In this document: one piece after another, positions 34,464-43,244 of the stretch
Position numbering within the stretch: the stretch's first letter is position 1
Layout of the letters: the number at the start of each line of letters is the position of its first letter
Assembly: GCA_049521055.1 (NCBI GenBank)
Contig: JBEKPE010000004.1
Location: forward strand, 1 to 64,000
From: FEN-987 sp049521055
Lineage (GTDB): Archaea > Thermoproteota > Bathyarchaeia > 40CM-2-53-6
Reading direction: 5' to 3'
Length of the DNA stretch: 64,000 nucleotides
Made by a program: the position numbers and the translations under genes
Notes under the pieces: generated by a model
Databases searched by the model: none
Told to the model about the DNA's origin: nothing
Seen by the model: only the letters and a program-made list of their open reading frames with translations

Positions 34464-35507
34464 TCAGGCCTGAAGCAACGAAGCGTCAGCCCCAAGCCTA
34501 TCTGGGGCTATCACCCCTTTCTCCGTTATGAATCCCCGTACTAATTCCACGGGCGTTAGATCAAACGCAGGGTTGTAGACCGGCACACCTACTGGCGGAA
34601 TTCGCTTTCCAAGAATATGCGTGATCTCCCGTGCACTTCTCTCCTCGATCTTCACCTCTGACCCTTCGCCTTGTAGGTCAAAGGTGGAACTCGGGGCAGC
34701 GACGTAGAATGGAATGTGGTTTGCTTGGGCGGCTAGCGCGATTAGGTAGGTTCCCACCTTGTTGGCTACGAATTTCCTTGTAATCCGGTCAGCTCCAACT
34801 ATTGCCTTCTGCACCATGCCTTGCCTCATAACGTAACCAACGGCTCCGTCCACAATCAGCGTCACTGGAATCTTGTCGCTGAGCAGCTCGTAGGTTGTCA
34901 GCTTTGCTCCCTGCAGACGTGGTCGGGTTTCAGTTGCGATTACCCTCACCTTCTTTCCTTGTCGAACGGAGGACCGAATCGGGGCTAGCGCCGTCCCATA
35001 GCTAACCGTAGCGAGTGTACCCGTGTTGCAGTGTGTGAGAACCTGATCACCATCGTCAATCAAATGCGCTCCATATTCACCTATTTTCAGATTCGCTTGG
35101 ACATCTTCCTCAGCCATTTCCCGGGCCTCCATCACTACAGCCGCTGCCACTTCACTAGCGTCACCCACAGTCGTTTCAGCGCACCGAAGAACCCTGTCAA
35201 TACTCCAGAAGAGATTTCGCGCAGTCGGGCGACTCCTTCTGAGCGTTTCGGCTGCCTCCTCAAGTTCGGCCATGAGTCGTTCCCTGTTCTTGGTCCGGTT
35301 TGCGTTTGCTGCCAGTGCCATCCCCATGGCGGCTGCTACGCCAATAGCCGGTGCTCCACGAACATTCATGTCTCGAATGGCCTTGGCTACCTCACGGTAA
35401 TTCTTCAACTGAACATGGACGAATTTGTAGGGTAATCTAGTTTGATCAATCATCCTAACGTGGCCATTAACCCACTCAACCGTCCTAACTTCCGACATAG
35501 GGCGCAA
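34464..35507 (-). CDS. mtnA: S-methyl-5-thioribose-1-phosphate isomerase
   Basis: A 347-residue aldose-ketose isomerase of the MtnA/eIF2B-alpha family. The two catalytic residues are exactly placed: Cys160 in HCNTGTLATV and Asp240 in VGADRI. RGAPAIGVAAAMGMAL at 50-65 binds the phosphate. In methionine salvage it turns methylthioribose-1-P into methylthioribulose-1-P. In archaea the same fold includes ribose-1,5-bisphosphate isomerase, but the N-terminal domain and length favour MtnA. Starts at ATG 35507 or 35498. Confidence 0.93.
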   Translation of the reverse strand: MRPMSEVRTVEWVNGHVRMIDQTRLPYKFVHVQLKNYREVAKAIRDMNVRGAPAIGVAAAMGMALAANANRTKNRERLMAELEEAAETLRRSRPTARNLFWSIDRVLRCAETTVGDASEVAAAVVMEAREMAEEDVQANLKIGEYGAHLIDDGDQVLTHCNTGTLATVSYGTALAPIRSSVRQGKKVRVIATETRPRLQGAKLTTYELLSDKIPVTLIVDGAVGYVMRQGMVQKAIVGADRITRKFVANKVGTYLIALAAQANHIPFYVAAPSSTFDLQGEGSEVKIEERSAREITHILGKRIPPVGVPVYNPAFDLTPVELVRGFITEKGVIAPDRLGADASLLQA

Positions 35508-35631
35508 TGCGGATCACTCCAACACCGGCACTCACATCTAGAATTAGCTTTCCTCGCAAGCCCGCGCCATGTCGATTCGGCGCAAAAGCATTAATTGAGC
35601 GGTACCCCTGCGGGTCACCAAGTGGAAAAGG

Positions 35632-36198
35632 ATGGAGAACACTGCTAACGAACCCGCAACAGCGACCCCAGTGCAAGCTGAGGAAAAACCTCAGTTCACC
35701 CCGTGGAACACAATAGCGGACGCAAAGCGCGTCTACATACCCTACAAGGCTGAACTAATGGAGCTCAGGGATCGGGGGTTCGGAGATCTTAGAGGAGACA
35801 AGCTCCTGTTCACCGCGTACGAGTCATTCTACCTGATCGAGAAGCAGAAGATACGGGTTTTTGACAAACGCAGCGAGCGCGAACTAGAGCTGAGAGACCT
35901 GGTTCGCAAGTTTTCAGTTGGTAAACCGGAGATTTGGATTAAGTATTTGGTTTACCGAGACCTGCGGGACAGAGGATACATTGTTCGTGAATCGACGAAG
36001 GCCTTCGACTTCGACATTTATGGAAAGGGCCCTCTGCGGCGACTAATCTCTATCGTCTACGAAGGGGGAGAAGCTAGCTTGAGGAAGCTGGGAAAACTTC
36101 TCAAGTACTCGGATAAGGAAAAGAAAGAGCTGATACTTGCGGTCGTGGATCGCCGAACGGATATCGTATACTATACTCTGAGTTCCCTGAAAGTCTAG
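35632..36198 (+). CDS. endA: tRNA-splicing endonuclease EndA-family subunit lacking the catalytic His
   Basis: A 188-residue EndA-type protein. The C-terminal domain shows YLVYRDLRDRGYIVRES, then DFDIY with Tyr130 matching the catalytic Tyr, and the final ILAVVDRRTDIVYYTLS strand. Where active enzymes have His (HSxYLV), this reads LRRLISIV, so the catalytic His is absent; the Lys around 164-165 is shifted. Archaeal broad-specificity endonucleases are alpha2-beta2 with a structural subunit lacking the triad. This protein is probably that partner, with the catalytic subunit elsewhere. This fits a genome with many non-canonical tRNA introns. Confidence 0.85.
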   Translation: MENTANEPATATPVQAEEKPQFTPWNTIADAKRVYIPYKAELMELRDRGFGDLRGDKLLFTAYESFYLIEKQKIRVFDKRSERELELRDLVRKFSVGKPEIWIKYLVYRDLRDRGYIVRESTKAFDFDIYGKGPLRRLISIVYEGGEASLRKLGKLLKYSDKEKKELILAVVDRRTDIVYYTLSSLKV

Positions 36199-36218
36199 AT
36201 TGCGCCCGACTCTGGCGG

Positions 36219-36740
36219 CTACTGAGGCTGCCGTGCGTTACACTGCGGGCAAAGCACCGCGCCAGGTGGTAGTTGTGCACCGCACTGAACACAGTACCTA
36301 GCCTGAGATACGACTCCTGGCGTTACTTGTGCAGGGGGCATAATCGGTTCAAGGGGCGGGTGACGAATCGCTCCGATCAAGGTTGCGCCAATCACTCCCG
36401 CAACCAGATCTATTCCTAGGATTATGATGACAGCCGTCTGCAATTCGGACATAGGGGGCGTTGGACCTGAAGGGGTCGGTATTACGCCGAAGATGAATAG
36501 GATTTCAGAAACTCCAAGGTAGAATGGGGTTCCAAGGATGCCCGACAGGGCGCCGGCTGCTGTAGCTTGCCCTACCTTTCCGTACAGGACATATGCTGCT
36601 ATTGCTCCTCCGACGAAAGCCCCAGCCGCATCTGAATAAGGTGGTGTTAGGTTGGCTGCTTCCAGAAAAGCGGTGAGTAGACCGGTAACAACAGTGCCTG
36701 CCAGTACTGCGGTCCAAAGATCTCGGCTTTTGACGGGCAT
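36219..36740 (-). CDS. membrane protein with C-terminal zinc ribbon
   Basis: A 173-residue protein with four predicted helices (for example AGTVVTGLLTAFLEAANL and AVIIILGIDLVAGVIGATLI). A cytoplasmic double CxxC ribbon closes it (CVQCGAQLPPGAVLCPQC). The Gly/Ala-rich helices resemble the archaeal DUF5518-like small membrane proteins. Function unknown. It is convergent with endA. Confidence 0.7.
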   Translation of the reverse strand: MPVKSRDLWTAVLAGTVVTGLLTAFLEAANLTPPYSDAAGAFVGGAIAAYVLYGKVGQATAAGALSGILGTPFYLGVSEILFIFGVIPTPSGPTPPMSELQTAVIIILGIDLVAGVIGATLIGAIRHPPLEPIMPPAQVTPGVVSQARYCVQCGAQLPPGAVLCPQCNARQPQ

Positions 36741-36857
36741 TAGGATTCGAGGTGGGATAATCTACACTTCACTATAAGCGTTGCATAATCCCAGCCACGT
36801 TTCAACTTACAACATTATAGGATGGGTTTCACAGAAGTCACGCAGATGTGAGACGAA

Positions 36858-38171
36858 TTGTCCTCAGACGCCTTCACTTTGCCTCGAGGAATGCGGGATA
36901 TCGAACCTGAAGAGATGGCTCGCAGGTTATGGCTGTATGATAGGATTCGTGAGGTTGTCTCTCGATATGGATTCCGGATGGTGGAGCCTACAACGATTGA
37001 GAGCTTGAAGACACTTGAAGCCAAGAGTGGTGAAGGAATCCGTGACGAAATCTACTGGTTCAAGGACAAGGCTGGACGAAGCCTCGGCCTAAGGTTCGAT
37101 CTGACGGTTGGCCTCGCTCGCATGATCGCGAACCGTTCCGATCTGCCTGCGCCAATAAAATTCGCCACAATTGGAGGCAACTGGCGATACGACGAACCGC
37201 AATTTGCCAGATACCGATATTTCACTCAATGGGACGTAGAGATTTTCGGTTCCGAGAGCCCCCTCGCGGATGCTGAGGTGATCTGTGTCGGTGCCGATGT
37301 ATTAGTTAACGCCGGGTTGAAAGATTTCCTCGTGCGAATTAGCAACCGAAAATTAGCTGAATCATATCTCAAACAGTTGGGAATCCAGTCCGGCGAGCAA
37401 CTTGAACAATGCCTGAGAATTATAGACAAAATGCGGAAGGAAAGCCGCGAGCGATTGATCAAAGATTTCACGGCCCTCAACATCAAAGAGAGCACTGTGG
37501 AAGAGATTTTCGCGTACACCTCAATCAACGGATCCCCCAGAGCTGCCCTTGGCAAGCTTGTCGGTTTCAACTTCACAGAACCCGAGGCGAAGAGGGGCTT
37601 AGAAGAGTTAGAAACACTTTCAGACGCGCTCGCTGCATACGGGCGGTTGGATCGTTGTGTCTATGACATGAGCATCGTACGTGGCATTGGGTACTATGAT
37701 GGAATCGTGTTCGAAGGCTTCGACAAGGAAGGCGAAGATGTTGGATCGATCTTCGGAGGAGGACGGTATGACAAGCTTTGCAAGATCTACGGGAAACGCG
37801 ACATACCTGCCACCGGAGTCGCAGGAGGAATCGAACGTCTGATGATATCCCTAGACCGCGCCAATCTCTATCCCAAGACCCAACTCGGTTCAAAGGTGTT
37901 TGTCGCAACAGTGAGAGAAGAATCGAGGCTGGAAACAGTTCGAGTTGCAGAGAATCTTCGCGATAACGGAATTGCAGCGGAATTTGACCTGATGGGAAGA
38001 TCTCTGAGTAAACAGCTTGAATACGCGAACGCAGCAAAGATCCGGTACCTAATAGTCTTGGGACCTCAAGAAATCCAGTCCAAAATGGTCAAGGTGAAAG
38101 AGATGGCCACGGGGACGGAAACTGAAGTGCGTCTCGACGGGCTAGTTCAGAAACTTAGGGAAATGAATTAG
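36858..38171 (+). CDS. hisS: histidyl-tRNA synthetase
   Basis: A 437-residue class II synthetase. Motif 1 follows LPRGMRDIEPEEM. Motif 2 reads GGNWRYDEPQFARYRYFTQW with the ATP-binding Arg. Histidine-binding signatures are VRGIGYYDGIVFEG and GGGRYDKL, and motif 3 is ATGVAGGIERLM. The C-terminal anticodon-binding domain covers about 340-437. It charges tRNA-His with histidine in the cytoplasm. It ends 4 bases into the convergent CBS gene. Confidence 0.95.
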   Translation: MSSDAFTLPRGMRDIEPEEMARRLWLYDRIREVVSRYGFRMVEPTTIESLKTLEAKSGEGIRDEIYWFKDKAGRSLGLRFDLTVGLARMIANRSDLPAPIKFATIGGNWRYDEPQFARYRYFTQWDVEIFGSESPLADAEVICVGADVLVNAGLKDFLVRISNRKLAESYLKQLGIQSGEQLEQCLRIIDKMRKESRERLIKDFTALNIKESTVEEIFAYTSINGSPRAALGKLVGFNFTEPEAKRGLEELETLSDALAAYGRLDRCVYDMSIVRGIGYYDGIVFEGFDKEGEDVGSIFGGGRYDKLCKIYGKRDIPATGVAGGIERLMISLDRANLYPKTQLGSKVFVATVREESRLETVRVAENLRDNGIAAEFDLMGRSLSKQLEYANAAKIRYLIVLGPQEIQSKMVKVKEMATGTETEVRLDGLVQKLREMN

Positions 38172-38596
38172 TCTCCTCCGTGGAAAACCTCTTTCTCATT
38201 GGATTGGAGGATCGCGGTAAGGGTACCACGCTCTCCCACAAGATCTCTCATCGAAACAACTCCTATGGGTTTTCCTTTGTCGTCGACCACGACAACATGC
38301 CTGATCCTATTCTTGTTCATGGCTTTCGCCGCTTCCGCCACATCGGAGCTTCCTTGCACCGTGACGACTTGTTTCGTGCACACGTCGTCGACCGGTACGC
38401 TAAGGACTCCACCCGAAGCAACCGTCTTTATGATGTCCCTTTCAGAAATGACTCCAACTAGCTTGGTGCTCTCAAGGCCTTGAACTATTACTAGCAGACC
38501 AATGTTCTTCTCAACCATTAATTTCGCCGCATCCAATACTGTGCTACCTACGGCGATCGTGATCAAGGGTCGAGTTACTATGTGGCTTACTCTCAT
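38168..38596 (-). CDS. CBS-domain pair protein
   Basis: A 142-residue protein made of two CBS domains (about 7-65 and 75-130), each with the usual GVISERDI or GVVSMRDL ending. A Bateman module of this kind binds adenine nucleotides or SAM and regulates a partner. No effector domain is attached. It lies 6 bases after the citrate synthase gene on the same strand and is probably co-transcribed. Confidence 0.9.
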   Translation of the reverse strand: MRVSHIVTRPLITIAVGSTVLDAAKLMVEKNIGLLVIVQGLESTKLVGVISERDIIKTVASGGVLSVPVDDVCTKQVVTVQGSSDVAEAAKAMNKNRIRHVVVVDDKGKPIGVVSMRDLVGERGTLTAILQSNEKEVFHGGD

Positions 38597-38602
38597 TCTT
38601 GC

Positions 38603-39778
38603 CTACTCCTTCTCTTCCTCCGCCCTTCCGCTTCTCGACTCCAAGGGTAGGTATGGGACACCGATCTTTCCGACGTACAGAGCTTTTGGCCTAATCAAGC
38701 GATTGGCCTGAAGGTATTCGATCGAATGGGCTGTCCATCCTGCAATCCTACTAATTGCGAAGATCGGCGTGAATAGATCTGTCTGAATCCCGAGGATATG
38801 AAATAATACGCCTGAGTAAGAGTCGACATTCGGGAAGATCGTAGTCCCTTCCAGATGTTTTCGTGCACTCATCTCAATCGCGACCGCCGTGTCGAACAGC
38901 TTGGTTTGCCCCTTCTTGACGGCAAGCTCTCCGCCGAGTTTCTTAATGATCAAATATCTGGGATCCCAGCTCTTGTATACTCTGTGGCCAAACCCCATGA
39001 TCTTCTTCTTCTGCGCGAGAGCGTCAACCACGTAACTCTCAGCCCGGCCTGCGTCCCCAACTTCCAGAACGGTCCGTAGTGCAACTTCATTTGCGCCACC
39101 GTGGAGCGGTCCACGTAGTGTTCCGATTCCAGAGGTTATGATGGAGTACATGTCGGCTAAGGTGGATGCAGTTACGGTGCATGCGAAAGTGGAGGCATTC
39201 ATCTCGTGTTCGGCGTGCAGGATCAGGCCCACATCCATTGCATGAGCATCGGACTCGTCGGGTTCAGTCCCGGTTAGCATGTAGAGAAAATCAGCCGCGT
39301 GGCCCAATCCTGGTTTAGGGGAGACTGGTTCCTTGCGGTTTCGGAGCCGGTCAAACGCGGTAATGATTGTCGGAACCTTGGCTAAAATTCTTAGCCCCTT
39401 GTCTAATCTCACTTCAATGTCATCGGACATTGGTTGTGGATCATAAAGTCCTAACGCGGAGACCGCGGTACGTAGCACGTCCATTGGATCGCTGTGGGTG
39501 GGAAAACTTCGGATGAACCGTAAGACGTCTGGATCGAGAGGGCGGTAGGATTCCAGCTGATGTCTAAATTTCTCAAGTTGGCTACTCGTGGGTAGCCAGC
39601 CAAAGATGAGTAGATAGGCGGTTTCCTCAAATGTGGAATGGGCTGCGAGGTCTTCTATACTGTAGCCTCGGTAGAATAGTTTGCTCGCCTCGCCGTCAAT
39701 GAAACAGATCCTACTCTCTTTTACGTAGACGTTGTCCAGTCCCTTATGGATGACGACGGGTTCTTTGAAGGCGCACAA
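38603..39778 (-). CDS. gltA: citrate synthase
   Basis: A 391-residue enzyme, the short archaeal/Gram-positive form. The catalytic His, His and Asp lie in LHAEHEMNAS, GPLHGGANE and NVDSYSGVL. MGFGHRVYK is the signature of the CoA/citrate site. It condenses acetyl-CoA and oxaloacetate in the TCA cycle; 2-methylcitrate synthase activity cannot be excluded. The CBS protein follows directly. Confidence 0.94.
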   Translation of the reverse strand: MCAFKEPVVIHKGLDNVYVKESRICFIDGEASKLFYRGYSIEDLAAHSTFEETAYLLIFGWLPTSSQLEKFRHQLESYRPLDPDVLRFIRSFPTHSDPMDVLRTAVSALGLYDPQPMSDDIEVRLDKGLRILAKVPTIITAFDRLRNRKEPVSPKPGLGHAADFLYMLTGTEPDESDAHAMDVGLILHAEHEMNASTFACTVTASTLADMYSIITSGIGTLRGPLHGGANEVALRTVLEVGDAGRAESYVVDALAQKKKIMGFGHRVYKSWDPRYLIIKKLGGELAVKKGQTKLFDTAVAIEMSARKHLEGTTIFPNVDSYSGVLFHILGIQTDLFTPIFAISRIAGWTAHSIEYLQANRLIRPKALYVGKIGVPYLPLESRSGRAEEEKE

Positions 39779-39878
39779 AATAAATCCGGTTAGGGTTTAA
39801 TTTGATTGGCAAGCTATTTACCAATTGCCTAATACAAAAAAAGGTGTGATCCCGGAACTGTCCCTGGGTTGAGGGTGT

Positions 39879-40655
39879 CTACGTTATTGTCAGTGTGCCG
39901 TCGCCCTGATACCAGAAGGGCGGCGTATAGCTTGAGTCGAGTGGGTCTTCGTTGTTTGTATTCTGGACGAAAGGTGACACGACCCCGTAGACTGCGTTGT
40001 ATATGGTCTGTCCCATCGATAGGCTGGCGAAGACTTGGTTTGCTAGGTCGTCCATTTGGCCGTATGTAAGAGAGATTGGTCCGTTGCAGAAGAGGACTGT
40101 AGAAGCGCCCGCTGTAAGCATGAAGCCAGCGATAGACTCCGAGTCAGATGAGATAAGCATCATCAACTTCACGTTGGTTAGCATGCCTGAGGTGTAGTGG
40201 TTGCTGAAGAAATTGAGGCTTATCCCAACTATGCCTGCGTTACCGTTCATATATCCTTGAGCGAAATCGTTTTGGTATTTTGTTTCTATTCCGGAACTGG
40301 CTAGTTCTCCGACGTACCAGTATTCGATGTGTTTCCAGGTGTAAGTGTTGGTTCTCCAGATCACGATGTTGTAGTTGTTTAGTTGGGTGAGTAAGAAGTC
40401 TACTGTGACCTGAGTGTTCTTTAGTGTCGTCACTTGGTATCCGGCGTGCTGTAGATAGTAGGTTATCATGTGATCATATTGCCCCATTGGGGCGACCTGG
40501 TCCAAGGACGAGAGTATTACCGCTGATTTTTGTGACGCAGCATGTAGAGGGGGAGCAACCATTGAGGTGGATGCGAACACGGGGGTGATGCTTGCTATTG
40601 GTACAGTTACCAGGATCATAAGGAGTGCAGCAAAGATTTTCCGCAAATTTTTCAA
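39879..40655 (-). CDS. secreted protein of unknown function
   Basis: A 258-residue exported protein with signal sequence IFAALLMILVTVPIASI and a cleavage-like VFASTS. The fold looks alpha/beta: KSAVILSSLDQVAP begins a strand, then a helix (YDHMITYYLQHAGYQV) and NYNIVIWRTNTYTW. The start of this pattern is loosely similar to clan CD peptidase or CHAT-type folds, but no His-Cys pair is evident. There is no C-terminal anchor, so it may be released. Confidence 0.7.
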   Translation of the reverse strand: MKNLRKIFAALLMILVTVPIASITPVFASTSMVAPPLHAASQKSAVILSSLDQVAPMGQYDHMITYYLQHAGYQVTTLKNTQVTVDFLLTQLNNYNIVIWRTNTYTWKHIEYWYVGELASSGIETKYQNDFAQGYMNGNAGIVGISLNFFSNHYTSGMLTNVKLMMLISSDSESIAGFMLTAGASTVLFCNGPISLTYGQMDDLANQVFASLSMGQTIYNAVYGVVSPFVQNTNNEDPLDSSYTPPFWYQGDGTLTIT

Positions 40656-40883
40656 ACCTTCGAGGCCGCTAAGGCGTCTAGGAAATAAAGAATATCCTAG
40701 AGCAGTGACAAGCGCGAGTGAAAACTAAAGGAATAATTTCTCAGAAATTGAGGTAAGAATACCACGCGCCCATGGACGCGCACACTACAATATGTATGGG
40801 CCCTTGCTCACCCTCTGACCATTTTTTGATACAGACCCGTTAACGCATCGCGGAAGACGATTGAAGAGTTCATGTGCGGGAGG

Positions 40884-41101
40884 TCATTTGCTGAAGCGAA
40901 TTAGTAGCAAACCGATGATAACGAGGAGACTCCTCGGACGATTGTGTCCCATGCTAGGTTTAGTGGGCCGAAGCGCCAGTATGATGCACCGTACGCGTTG
41001 CCTAGGTAAACTCCTCCGAACGTGCAAACCAAACCGCCAATGTACTTGATTCGCTTGCGCATCGTTGCCAAGATAATCATCCATAAGCTAGATGTGTCCA
41101 T
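40884..41101 (-). pseudogene. small two-helix membrane protein, apparently frameshifted
   Basis: One frame starting at 41101 gives TMRKRIKYIGGLVCTFGGVY and FGPLNLAWDTIV. Near 40935 the hydrophobic continuation (SLLVIIGLLLIRFSK, stop at 40884) lies in another frame, while the first frame ends soon after in polar residues. Together they would be one protein of about 70 residues with two membrane helices. No family known. The rest of the 40656-41179 gap holds nothing else apart from a TATA-like TTAATATACC near 41138-41147. Confidence 0.45.
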
Positions 41102-41179
41102 GCGAGTTGGGTTGTCTGGTCACAGCGCTTTGAAACGTTAATATACCGATTATGGTACATCGATGTTTCGGCGCCCGAC

Positions 41180-41947
41180 ATGTCCTTCAAAGCACCATCG
41201 AACAACGACGACAGCGAAACCTCGTCGGCAGCACCAATTCTCATGCAACTCCCCCGCCCATTGCTCGACTACCGAATCATCATCGCCGTCGTCAAAGGAG
41301 ACGTCGGCGCAGTAAACATACTCAAAGACGCGTTAACCGTCTCCAGAGACCTCAAACTAACCAACCCACTACTGGCCCTCGGACCAACAACACCGCTTTC
41401 TCTTCAACTCCCACCAGCCTCAAGAATTCTGTGGGCCACATTCACCGACAACTTCAACTCAACAAACGGTCAACGCCTGACGATTGTCCAACCAAACCAC
41501 CTAACAGACCTCAGCCTAGGCCTCGAAAGACTCTCCAAAACCCGAAACGGCCGCGTCCCATTAATCATCGGAGACTTCCTCGACAACGTCCTATCAGTCT
41601 CCACAGCCCCAGCAGGCCTCTATTCATTCTTATGCAGACTCTTCACGAGGATTAGAACGAACGAACAGACCGCCTTCCTCCTAGCCACAGAAGACATGCA
41701 TGATTCAAAGCAAACAGCAATACTCAAACGGTTCGCCGACATCATCATCGAGTACAGCGCCACAGAGGATATTGCCGGCCACAGAATCGAAGCCCGCATC
41801 CTAGACCATCTACAAAACCAATACGCGTACTGGGACAGCTCAATTCCCAAGTTAGACGGAAAATACTACATGCCCCCAAACAGGACCCAAAAATTCGGGC
41901 GCCCACAACCTTTCCTGCTCGAGAAACCCGTTAGAATCCATTACTAG
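41180..41947 (+). CDS. hypothetical protein, RecA/KaiC-like without a P-loop
   Basis: A 255-residue protein. The alternating strands and helices (LTIVQPNHLTDLSLGLERL, then VPLIIGDFLDNVL and QTAFLLATEDMH) follow the order of RecA/KaiC-type ATPase cores seen in archaeal signalling proteins. Walker A is absent. The second half (GHRIEARILDHL) is similar to the C-terminal arm of DUF7504-like proteins. A TATA-like element about 35 bases upstream suggests a short leader. It ends just before a tRNA gene on the other strand. Function unknown. Confidence 0.6.
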   Translation: MSFKAPSNNDDSETSSAAPILMQLPRPLLDYRIIIAVVKGDVGAVNILKDALTVSRDLKLTNPLLALGPTTPLSLQLPPASRILWATFTDNFNSTNGQRLTIVQPNHLTDLSLGLERLSKTRNGRVPLIIGDFLDNVLSVSTAPAGLYSFLCRLFTRIRTNEQTAFLLATEDMHDSKQTAILKRFADIIIEYSATEDIAGHRIEARILDHLQNQYAYWDSSIPKLDGKYYMPPNRTQKFGRPQPFLLEKPVRIHY

Positions 41948-41963
41948 ATTCCCCCAGAATTTT

Positions 41964-42097
41964 TGGCGGGCCCGCGGGGATTTGAACCCCGGACTTCTGC
42001 ACCCAGTTCGGCCGATTGGGTTCTACAGCTTTATCCGGTGTTCCTTAGGGGGTTCGGCAACCGTTCTGCCGCTCTATCCAACCTGAGCTACGGGCCC
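41964..42097 (-). tRNA. intron-rich tRNA, probably Arg(CCT)
   Basis: Acceptor GGGCCCG/CGGGCCC, discriminator G, encoded CCA, D stem GCTC/GAGC and T arm CGGGG/CCCCG are intact. Intron 1 (42053-42065, 13 nt) at 30/31 has a perfect helix CGGC/GCCG. Intron 3 (41995-42022, 28 nt) at 45/46 has helix CTGT/GCAG and inner helix ACCCA/TGGGT; splicing restores the variable loop AGGTC. The anticodon stem is GCAGC/GCTGT. Between C31 and G39 are 22 bases, so a further intron of about 15 nt must be removed. I could not find a clean helix for it. The best loop is CCCCTAA (anticodon CCT, with C instead of U at 33). Confidence 0.7.
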
Positions 42098-42189
42098 GGT
42101 AGAAACGTGGCTGCGGCCAAACTAAAAGGATTAAGGACTGACGGCTGGAAGAAGCTTAATCAATTGAACCATCTTTGTCTCGTCCTTGT

Positions 42190-42344
42190 GCGGGGATACC
42201 CGAGCCAGGTCAAAGGGGCAGGACCGCGAAAGTTGCGGTGTTAAACTTAAGATCGAAGAGTTGACTTGGATAAGGGATCCTGTAGCGTAGAGCCCGCACA
42301 GGGCACGTAGGCTTTCAGGGGTTCGAATCCCCTTCCCCGCACCA
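42190..42344 (+). tRNA. tRNA-Leu(TAA) with three introns, one in the variable arm
   Basis: Acceptor GCGGGGA/TCCCCGC, discriminator A and encoded CCA; T arm AGGGG/CCCCT. Intron 1 (42223-42244, 22 nt) at 30/31 has central helix GGCA/TGTT and inner helix CCGC/GCGG. Intron 2 (42252-42276, 25 nt) at 37/38 has CTTA/TAAG. Intron 3 (42291-42310, 20 nt) sits in the long variable arm with GCGT/ACGT and inner GCCC/GGGC. After splicing the anticodon arm is CAGGA-CTTAAGA-TCCTG and the variable arm is 14 nt with AGC/GCT stem, a normal class II tRNA-Leu. Confidence 0.93.
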
Positions 42345-42365
42345 TCCTGCTTAGCTTAGTTTTGA

Positions 42366-43244
42366 TTAGAGTGGGAGTTTGTCGACTAGGTCAACTATGG
42401 TTTTTCCGCATCTTCCATCCTTATCGAGAATTGAATTATACGCAGTCAAGTTGAACGCCCGCAACTTACCCGTCTTACTAAGCGCCGCTACCACCGTGTT
42501 GACGTCATCTGGAGCCAGCCCGTCTTTGCATGGGTAGTTGACTGCGGGCATGATCGCAGGATCGAGAGCGTCTACGTCAAAATGGCAGATAATCCAGTCA
42601 GATTGCTTAGCTAGGGATTCAGCGATTTCCACGCCCAGCTTGTTAGGGTTCTCTTTGAATTCTGAAGTAGAATAGAGTTTCACTCTACTTGATCTTAGCG
42701 CCTCTGATTCCAAGGGATCGAAATCTCTTCCTCCCAGATGCACAACGGCGTTCTATTCAATGATGGGTTGCTGGTTCTTGATCTGTTGGCTGAATTGGGG
42801 GCATCGGCCGCACACGGATGCTAAAGGCATGCCGCCGACGAATCCTGATGGAGAGGTTTCTGGAGTGTTGAAGTCTCCATGCGCATCAATCCACAGTAAC
42901 CCCGGTTTGCCATGGAGATGCTGTTTGAGGCTTGCGGCGCTGCCGACCACTAGGCCGCATTCTCCTCCAAGATAGAAGCTCACACCTTCTTCGCGGATTC
43001 CATTTGACGCGTCGAAGATCGCGTCTGTGCATTTGAGGAAATATTCACTGTTTCTAATATTGGGTGGGCCGCTGTCGCTAGTAAGTGGCGGGAGCGCTAC
43101 GTCTCCACAGTCCCTGAACTCCACACATCGCTCTCTCAACGCCCGATCTATTCCCAGGTTGCGAAGAGTCTGAACTGCTAAGCCCATTCCGCTGTACTTG
43201 GTCAGAGTGTAAAGAGGTACGCCGATTAGTGATATGCTCCGCAT
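42366..43244 (-). pseudogene. arginase/agmatinase-family hydrolase interrupted by one in-frame TAG
   Basis: Two halves in the same frame are separated by a single TAG at 42750-42752. The first (residues 1-163) contains GGECG in place of the usual GGDHS and the metal motif DAHGDFN. After TAG the frame goes on NAVVHLGGRDFDPLES and then HFDVDALDP, the second metal motif, to a normal end. Total length (about 292) fits the ureohydrolase family, which cleaves guanidino groups from arginine or agmatine using two Mn ions. The lesion is a lone nonsense change, not decay, so a recent mutation, sequencing error or readthrough are all possible. Confidence 0.8.

Noticed and set aside
41152..41655. 167-codon frame overlapping the gene at 41180
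   Set aside because: Arg/Pro/Gln-rich composition typical of an out-of-frame reading; the 255-residue frame has the balanced composition and the better start.
42366..43244. Pyrrolysine insertion at the TAG in the arginase gene
   Set aside because: Known pyrrolysine proteins are methylamine methyltransferases and a few others; nothing in the window points to the pyl system. Kept only as a check.
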